The notes below the pieces were generated by a model. It had not been told where the DNA came from, did not search any database, and saw nothing but the letters and a program-made list of their open reading frames with translations. Shown here piece by piece: positions 7,009 to 11,634 of a DNA stretch of 11,634 nucleotides; position 1 is the stretch's first letter, and every line of letters starts with the position of its first letter. The stretch comes from Pelagophyceae sp. CCMP2097 (taxonomy: Eukaryota > Sar > Pelagophyceae): assembly GCA_026770575.1 (NCBI GenBank), contig MU657343.1, forward strand, positions 24,074 through 35,707, in the 5' to 3' direction. The position numbers and the translations under genes are program-made.

Positions 7009-7071
7009 CGTGCCTGCCGGCGGATTCGACGGTATTTCTTAGCAAGACCGTCGAATCCGCCGGCAGGCACG
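7009..7071. terminator. Perfect hairpin: 25-bp arms, 13-nt loop
   Basis: The arm at 7009-7033 (cgtgcctgccggcggattcg and 5 more) is exactly complementary to 7047-7071 around the loop atttcttagcaag. A perfect GC-rich 25-bp stem is very unlikely by chance. Hairpins of this kind mark transcript ends in several giant viruses, and this one could end a transcript on either strand. No clear gene ends right at it: the acidic gene runs away from it, and a small plus-strand ORF starts 30 bp after it. It could also be a tiny inverted-repeat insertion. Confidence 0.6.
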
Positions 7072-7100
7072 AAATCGCATTGAAGGGAGGAAAAGCTAAA

Positions 7101-7253
7101 ATGTATGTCGTTTTCAATAATAGCACCTTTCGACGACACCGCAGGCGGCGGAGAGAGGGCAGCGGCTGGGGACTCTTATACATTATCGACACAGTTTTCG
7201 ACGCCGGACCTGCCTGGCTAGTCAATTTGGTCGTGGGCGCCAACCCTGAATAG
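7101..7253 (+). CDS. Small ORF, 50 aa, hypothetical
   Basis: An ATG preceded by gctaaa opens a frame of 50 codons ending in TAG at 7251-7253. It starts MYVVFNNSTFRRHRRRRERG and ends in a mostly hydrophobic stretch (LLYIIDTVFDAGPAWLVNLV) that could be a short membrane segment. The composition is protein-like, but nothing is recognised. It might be an exon or fragment of a lost gene. It starts 30 bp after the perfect hairpin. Confidence 0.25.
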   Translation: MYVVFNNSTFRRHRRRRREGSGWGLLYIIDTVFDAGPAWLVNLVVGANPE

Positions 7254-7434
7254 ATACCGACCTCAAAATGGCCTAGACGCGGTTAAACGCGGTCGAATGA
7301 CAAAATTAAGCTCACCACGCGATTCTACGCCCAAAACTACCCAGGAGATGCACCAACCTCCCAGCGAATTAAGGAGCGCAACACCGCGGCCCGGGCTGCC
7401 GACATTATTTAAAAAAACGCTGTATTAAGAACCA
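7254..7434. other. Gene-free stretch
   Basis: No open frame worth reporting is seen. Composition is mixed, with aatt and aaa runs. The word attaagaacc near 7424 anticipates the inverted-repeat end that begins at 7435. Confidence 0.3.
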
Positions 7435-7573
7435 GGTCAGATTAAGAACCGACGAAAAAATCGACAAACGACGTTCAATATCTCAATAAGGCATTTGTAA
7501 GACCCAATTAAAATCCATTAAATCCCTTATTGGGATATTATCCGGCTCCAGGGGCCCGGTTCTTAATCTGACC
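7435..7573. mobile_element. 139-bp inverted-repeat unit (MITE-like)
   Basis: The perfect 17-bp ends are ggtcagattaagaaccg at 7435-7451 and its complement at 7557-7573. The interior is AT-rich, with a partial inner pairing of caataagg with cccttattggg. No coding capacity. Its ends resemble those of the proposed element 4 (5562-7775), so it may be a short derivative of that family sitting near the larger copy's right end. No target duplication is clear. Confidence 0.55.
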
Positions 7574-7819
7574 CATTTTTTAAAAAAAAAAAGATGGTCG
7601 GTCCGGACTCTGCCTATGTTAAATTTCTCGAGGTCTTCCACGGGCGCCTTGATTTGGGGGTGGAAGGAGGGGATCCAGATGCGTCCCCTGGCAGCGTCAA
7701 AACCGCAAACAACGGCGTCGCCGGGCCGCTGATTTTTTTTTCGCTTAGCCGGTTCTTAAACTGAGTTTTATTCTACCTCGAAAAAAATGCGCGGCTCCGC
7801 GATGATGACCCCCAGGACG

Positions 7820-8385
7820 TTCTCAGCGCGCGCGCCCCCCCCGGAGGTCGCGAGTGGTGCGTTCGACGCGCAGCGTTGCGGGCAATACTGAGTACCCAAA
7901 GTCACTGCCGTCGCGCGCGCGCGCCGCCCGCAATATGGGGGGAAGAGGGCCGCCGGGGCGCTCGCGGCGCGCTTCTTGGGCCACTCAGGGTGGCCATCTT
8001 CCCGGGATGGCGACCCCAGCACACGAAGTGTCCCCTCCCGAGCCAGCGGAGTCTCCGACCGAAAGGCCGCTGCGTTTCCGCCGGCGTCCGCCGCGTAGCG
8101 CTTGCGTCCCAACACATGGTGTCACCCGCCGGCCATCGTCGCGGCGCCGCTGGCTCAAGAGGGCTACATCGTACTCTTGAGTCGCCGCCCCGAGAAGATG
8201 GCCACCCTGAGCGGCCCACGAAGCGCGCCGCGAGCGCCCTGCGGCTCTCTTCCCCCTCCTTTTTCGCATATTGCGGGCGGCGCGCGCGCGCGACGGCGGT
8301 AAACTTTTGGTACTCAGTATGGCCCGCAACGCTGCGCGTCGAACGCGCTACTCGCGACCTCCAGGGAGCGCGCGCGCGCTGAGAA
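7820..8385. repeat. Long foldback palindrome: two arms of about 235 bp
   Basis: The left arm, about 7820-8050, is the imperfect reverse complement of the right arm, about 8148-8385. Landmarks appear in mirrored order: tctcagcgcgcgcg, ggaggtcgcgagt, cgttcgacgcgcagcgttgc, tactgagtacc, gccgcccgcaatatg, cgctcgcggcgcgcttc, tcagggtggccatctt and gagccagcgg. The middle 97 bp or so are unpaired. Apparent ORFs in both directions (7854-8417) are mirror images caused by this symmetry and not separate genes. This is a foldback-type element or a young inverted duplication, and its transcript would make a long double-stranded RNA. No target duplication is obvious. Confidence 0.8.
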
Positions 8386-8565
8386 ATCCCTACCGCCCGA
8401 GAAAGACTTTCTGCCAAAAGAGAGGGCTAGAACCTAGGAATTCCAAGTTGGTATAAACCGAACTCGGACCCTAAAATTCGGCCTCCTTGGATTTTTCCGT
8501 CGCAAAAATTGGCCGACAGGAAAAAGGACCCGGATTGGTTTTTGGCGTTTGGTATAAACTGGGGG

Positions 8566-8640
8566 TGAGGGCGCATCGGAAAACAACCTCATTGAGGGCG
8601 CATCGGAAAATAACCTCATTGATGGCGCAATCGCAAAATA
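8566..8640 (+). repeat. Tandem repeat array, right part
   Basis: This is the continuation of the array at 5335-5403: a unit beginning tgagggcgcatcgg, then cctcattgagggcgcatcgg, then a diverged cctcattgatggcgcaatcg, each with an aaaa(c/t)aa spacer. The half-unit at the left edge completes the half-unit cut at 5403. Confidence 0.75.
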
Positions 8641-8644
8641 TAAT

Positions 8645-8692
8645 CGCAAAACGCAAACGCAAACGCAACCGCAACCGCAATCGCAATCGCGC
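8645..8692 (+). repeat. (CGCAAN)n hexamer tract
   Basis: About seven units of CGCAAA, CGCAAC and CGCAAT run in an ordered series: A types first, then C, then T. They begin right after the 27-bp array, whose own units contain gcgcatcg and tcgcaaaa. The order of variants suggests local unit-by-unit duplication. Confidence 0.85.
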
Positions 8693-8837
8693 TCTTGGGG
8701 AGACCTCGCGCTGCGGCATTGACGGACCATAACCCCTGAGGCAAAAAGCGGCTTTAAAATAGGTATCATCGCCAAGAGCTCACTGTGACCGCGGCTACGC
8801 ACGCGAACGACCTCCAGCGCGAGGGTCGACATCATAA
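8693..8837. other. Short spacer without a gene
   Basis: This stretch joins the hexamer tract to the weak ORF at 8838. I see no repeat or motif that can be supported. Confidence 0.3.
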
Positions 8838-9089
8838 ATGGAAACTTGGAAAGGGGGATTTTTCATTGCTGAAGAATCCAGGCGGTTCGTAAAGCAATTC
8901 CGAGCATCTTTTCGATTGCAAAAGACTCGGGGTCAACGCGACTACGCGGCCCTCCGACGATTGCCCAATCCAAAAGGACGAGGACGCTCGGTCGCCATGC
9001 CACTTCCCGCTCCCTCATTCAAGGGGCGTGGGAAGGTCGGTTCGGCAAGCGGCTATTGCCACCGAGTGAAGTGCAATTGGGCAGCTTGA
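8838..9089 (+). CDS. Hypothetical small protein, 83 aa
   Basis: ATG in a good eukaryotic-type context (aaATGG) opens an 83-codon frame ending in TGA. The product is basic (METWKGGFFIAEESRRFVKQ... with many Lys/Arg). It has no signal peptide, membrane segment or known motif. It is isolated, with no neighbour in the same direction. It may be a chance frame in GC-rich DNA. Confidence 0.25.
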   Translation: METWKGGFFIAEESRRFVKQFRASFRLQKTRGQRDYAALRRLPNPKGRGRSVAMPLPAPSFKGRGKVGSASGYCHRVKCNWAA

Positions 9090-9325
9090 GGGCGAAGGAT
9101 CGCTCCTGCATGGGGGGCGGCGCTTCAGCGCTGTTCCCCCCAAGCCCATAATCCACGCGCCAACGGACCGGAGAGTCCAACGGACGACCCGCTGCGCTCA
9201 TCCGCCCGTAGACCTCTGCGGTCCGTTGGCCCGACCTTTCTCCACTCTGAGTGGACAGCACCCGTGGGGTGTTTATAAGCAGAGCATGCTTCCCCGGCAA
9301 CGCCGTCTCTCGCGTTGACTGAAAG

Positions 9326-9631
9326 ATGTTTGCCTGGCATGTTTTCCCTATGGGAGTTATTGCCGACGTTGCGTCCCAGTGTATGAACCCTCCGCTCATA
9401 CGCCCGAACGGCCGTCATACGCCTTACGCCACACGCCCATGGATTCCGGCCAGGGCGACGAGCGGTACAGCGGCCTCTGTGCCCTCGTCGATGCCGCACA
9501 GCCAGCTCGGGTCTTTGGACGGTGCTTTGGCAGCCTCTGCCGACGCGGCGGGCAACGACGCCTGCGTGCCCATCGACGGACGGACGGCTCGACGAGGCAT
9601 CAACGCGCCGCGTCGCTGCGTGATGATCTAG
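9326..9631 (+). CDS. Hypothetical ORF, 101 aa, overlapping degenerate repeats
   Basis: ATG at 9326 opens a 101-codon frame to TAG. The second half (GSLDGALAASADAAGNDACV...) has a weak echo 495 bp downstream in the same phase (GILDSAFGSLANTV), where a stop interrupts it. This means either a degenerate repeat protein of about 60-residue units or non-coding DNA repeats. Competing frames on both strands overlap. No family is recognised. Confidence 0.2.
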   Translation: MFAWHVFPMGVIADVASQCMNPPLIRPNGRHTPYATRPWIPARATSGTAASVPSSMPHSQLGSLDGALAASADAAGNDACVPIDGRTARRGINAPRRCVMI

Positions 9632-10140
9632 AGCCACGGAGCTCTGATCTAGCACGCCGTGGGATGAAGCCGTACAACGATCTTTTACAACGGGGGCTTG
9701 GCAGTGCTTCAGGGTCCTGGGCGTGCGATGCGGTGCCTCAGTGACACGGCTGGTGGGGGGATGGTTGTACCATCGTGCGATGGGTTGCTGCGCTGCCCTG
9801 CGGCAGAGTACCGTGCGTGGACGTTCGGCGGGTCTTTACACGGTTCTTCCGTGGCCTGCGCAGTGGTGAGCTCCAACGGGCAAGTGCGTCGAAGGACGTA
9901 CCGAGGAATTGAGTAGGCGGCGTTATGGTATGCTCTCGGGCTCTGATCCAGGGCCAAGGAGCTCTTATCCACGGCCACAGCATGGGGCGAAGACGTTTTG
10001 ACGACGGGATTTTGGACAGTGCTTTCGGGTCCTTGGCGAACACGGTGGACTGAGAAGACTGCCCGTGCATCGACAGACGGAGGATTCGACCTAGCTACAT
10101 TTTTGGTACGCCGTCGGCCTCTGATCCTGCGTAGCCTGAG
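9430..10140 (+). repeat. Degenerate array of about 180-bp units
   Basis: Two landmarks alternate. X resembles ggtctttggacggtgctt and is seen near 9513, 9698, 9831 and 10009. Y resembles tctgatctagagccacggag and is seen near 9440, 9621, 9939 and 10119. X to Y is about 105-108 bp and Y to the next X about 73-77 bp, giving a unit near 180 bp; the second unit is shortened to about 133 bp. Identity looks to be around 60-70 percent. The period is close to 60 codons, so it could be a decayed protein-repeat gene, but no single frame stays open through all units. Confidence 0.5.
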
Positions 10141-11634
10141 CCGTTGTGTTGCATATTGTATTATTCCAATTGATGCAATCCGGCACATAGGGTGCCGTAT
10201 GGCGCCCATGGGCATCTTACAGGAGCGTCGCTGCTCCGGCGGGCGTGTGCGCCGCCCGCGGAAAACCCGCGTCGGCGATCTGTGGAAACCCGAACCGCCA
10301 GCCGAGGATTACGCCCCAAATGGCGCCGATGCGGCCCCGGAGACGCCCCCGAACGCCCAGATGGCAGCCAACCAAAGGCCGGCTCGAACGCTCATACGCC
10401 CCTCACCCGAACGCCCTTTTTGTGCTCATATGCTATTACGCTTAATACGGGCACAGGAGCCAACTAGAGCCCCATAGTAGTGCCGTCATTGGTGCGTGCG
10501 ATCGGCGCGCGCGCGTCCGACGGGCTGGCGGCCTGGGGGGGTCGCTCGGGCGCCTGTGAGAGTGCGGGGATCTGCCGTCGGGTGGCTATGGGAGGTCGCC
10601 GCCGCGCCGCGGTGACGACGAGGGTCTTGGGTCGTTTTCCCGCTCGTGGGCGTTCTCGCCCCGCGCGCCCGTTCTGTGGCCCAGGGCTGGTGCGATGCAT
10701 TCCGTAGGTCGTTAAAGGTCTTCGACGACGACGGCGAACTCGCGAGCGCACTGTGGGCTTCAAAAGCGAAAGGTGTTCGAAGCTTAGAGCAGGACGACCT
10801 TTATTGCGGCCTTTAGACGGCCGATTTCGGCGCGGTTTTGTGGCCCGGGCCTTCAGTGGGACGGCACTGGGGCCCACTGCCACCCTCCGAGAAAACTGCG
10901 CCGCAGGGGGCGTAGAATCGCACTAATTCAACACGGTTAGTCTGAGAAGCGACTAGTGGGGATTCAATAAAATCTTAAAAGTTCCCCGAGCCAGTTTTGC
11001 GCGTGGACCGTCCCGCGGCTCGGAGTCGGCGCGCGCTGGGATTCTCTCTGAGTGCCCTTGTCTTCGCCGATCGCCCGTCATCTTCTGAACATTTTGAGCC
11101 AGGGTAGACGCCCGCGCGACGCGCGCGAGCGCCAAACGCCCCAGGCTTCCAAACCACCGATAAGCCGGCTCGTCGCGTGCGCGCCGTAGCGCGCGGCCGT
11201 GGAGCAACCATGACCGGCTCGGAGCTATCTTGGTCCACCTCCCGCGATCCCAACCAAAGCGCACCCTGTCAGCGTGCCCTGGGCCGCATTGCACTCTGGG
11301 TTACCAGAATTGGTCGGTACTAGTATACTACTCTGGGATTCCTGTCAGGGGCCCACAGACTTTTTCTTGAAAAGACTTGATCAAGTCGCCACGGGGCAGA
11401 GCTCGGGCCGAGTCCGACGGTGGAAATATCGCCGAAAATCCGCGGTTCCTCACACTGCAACAATCGAATAAACCTTACCGCCTCACGGACTAACCCTGTA
11501 ATTTTTGGAGACGGCGGGTTTCTTTTTTTTGGGGGGGGGTCAAGGATCTCAGGCAGTTCTCGTTGGAATGAGGCGCTGAAGGTCTCTATCGACGCGCCTT
11601 GGACCCGCAGGGTCGACCCGCACGTTTGTTTCGC
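10141..11634. other. Gene-free right flank
   Basis: I see no supportable gene. The frames at 10464-10883 (minus), 10953-11294 (minus) and 9998-10477 (plus) have no ATG at their ends and are Arg/Pro/Ala-rich, as expected by chance in GC-rich DNA. A 7-bp hairpin, cagtggg with cccactg, lies at 10854-10879. The word tactagtatac at 11318-11328 also occurs at 163-173. A T8-G9 run at 11523-11539 resembles the T6-G9 run in TIR element 2. Confidence 0.4.

Larger units (their letters stand above)
5562..7775. mobile_element. Possible inner TIR element 4, 2214 bp, carrying the acidic-protein gene
   Basis: tagaataaaactcag at 5562-5576 is perfectly inverted at 7761-7775. With one mismatch the match extends to 22 bp (5562-5583 with 7754-7775). 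Both ends carry TA. The inner part of the ends, ctcag(a/t)ttaagaacc, resembles the ends of the 139-bp unit at 7435-7573, suggesting one end family. The region encloses the minus-strand acidic gene, the 25-bp-arm hairpin and the small ORF at 7101. The AATAAA inside each arm means convergent polyadenylation signals could explain part of the match, so this is less certain than elements 1-3. Confidence 0.5.
5404..8565. mobile_element. TIR element 3, 3162 bp, inserted in the tandem array
   Basis: The ends are a perfect 19-bp inverted repeat, cccccagtttataccaaac at 5404-5422 and its complement at 8547-8565. Weaker similarity runs on for about 25 more bases (aaaaact...ccggcc...ttttt). TGA flanks both sides (5401-5403 and 8566-8568), and removing the element with one TGA rejoins an array unit exactly. 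That is good evidence for a real insertion with a 3-bp target duplication. The subterminal word ggtataaacc recurs at 8450-8459. No transposase is recognisable. The element contains further nested inverted-repeat units and one minus-strand gene. A 3-bp duplication occurs in CACTA and PIF/Harbinger elements, but the ends match neither clearly. Confidence 0.72.

Noticed and set aside
7854..8417. Several overlapping ORFs on both strands with similar peptides
   Set aside because: They mirror each other because the DNA is a foldback palindrome. They are Arg/Ala/Pro-rich and not convincing as proteins.
5335..8640. CRISPR array from the repeated cctcattgagggcgcatcg units
   Set aside because: Only about five units exist, split by a transposon, with A-rich remnants instead of unique spacers and no cas genes.
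9125..10215. Minus-strand ORFs of 176 and 168 codons with similar peptides
   Set aside because: The similarity follows from the DNA repeat, the first has no ATG, and intermediate units contain stops in the matching frame.
10464..11294. Minus-strand ORFs 10464-10883 and 10953-11294
   Set aside because: Both start at GTG and have the Arg/Pro/Ala composition expected of random frames in GC-rich DNA.
1..11634. Transposase or reverse transcriptase for the elements
   Set aside because: I looked for DDE-type and YxDD-type contexts in the longer frames and found none that can be supported; all elements here appear non-autonomous.

Overview
The window is GC-rich, gene-poor and crowded with mobile elements. 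There are no bacterial operons, Shine-Dalgarno-led gene trains, rRNA genes or convincing tRNA genes. Several features point to a GC-rich protist (amoeba or alga) or a large DNA virus of one: TA-flanked terminal-inverted-repeat (TIR) elements, a tRNA-like segment followed by an A-rich tail, AATAAA-type signals, microsatellites and acidic low-complexity proteins. Mariner-type miniature elements with TA targets are known from both Acanthamoeba and Pandoravirus salinus, so a pandoravirus-like or amoebal source is possible. The sequence alone does not settle it.

Layout. Positions 1-1534 hold no convincing gene, but contain a 191-bp miniature element (261-451) with doubled inverted ends and a cluster of GAACTTGTT-like words (452-596). 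Positions 1535-5141 hold the remains of one large gene of about 640 codons. Its 5' part is 1535-2714 and its 3' part is 4415-5141, ending in two CCCH zinc fingers. Two TA-flanked TIR elements (2715-3762 and 3776-4414) lie inside it, only 13 bp apart. If each element is removed in silico, leaving one TA, the host sequence is open across both junctions. The gene is also damaged by at least three frameshifts (about 2120, about 2320, and 4453-4457) and two in-frame stops (2702 and 4572), so it reads as a pseudogene.

A roughly 27-bp tandem repeat begins near 5335. It is split at a TGA by a 3162-bp TIR element (5404-8565) and resumes at 8566. Inside that element are a second TIR pair (5562-7775), a minus-strand gene for an acidic protein with an in-frame TGA (6667 down to 5903), a perfect 25-bp-arm hairpin (7009-7071), a 139-bp inverted-repeat unit (7435-7573), and a long foldback palindrome (7820-8385). 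Right of the array are a (CGCAAN)n hexamer tract and two weak small ORFs. A degenerate array of about 180-bp units spans 9430-10140. Positions 10141-11634 hold nothing I can support as a gene.

The genes do not form a recognisable pathway. Neither long protein matches a family I can name beyond the CCCH fingers. The coherent story is repeated nested insertion and decay. The broken CCCH protein is large and apparently intronless, with a basic, Gly/His-rich, zinc-finger tail. It could be a relic nucleic-acid-binding protein of a virus or retroelement (nucleocapsid or Gag-like), but that is inference only.
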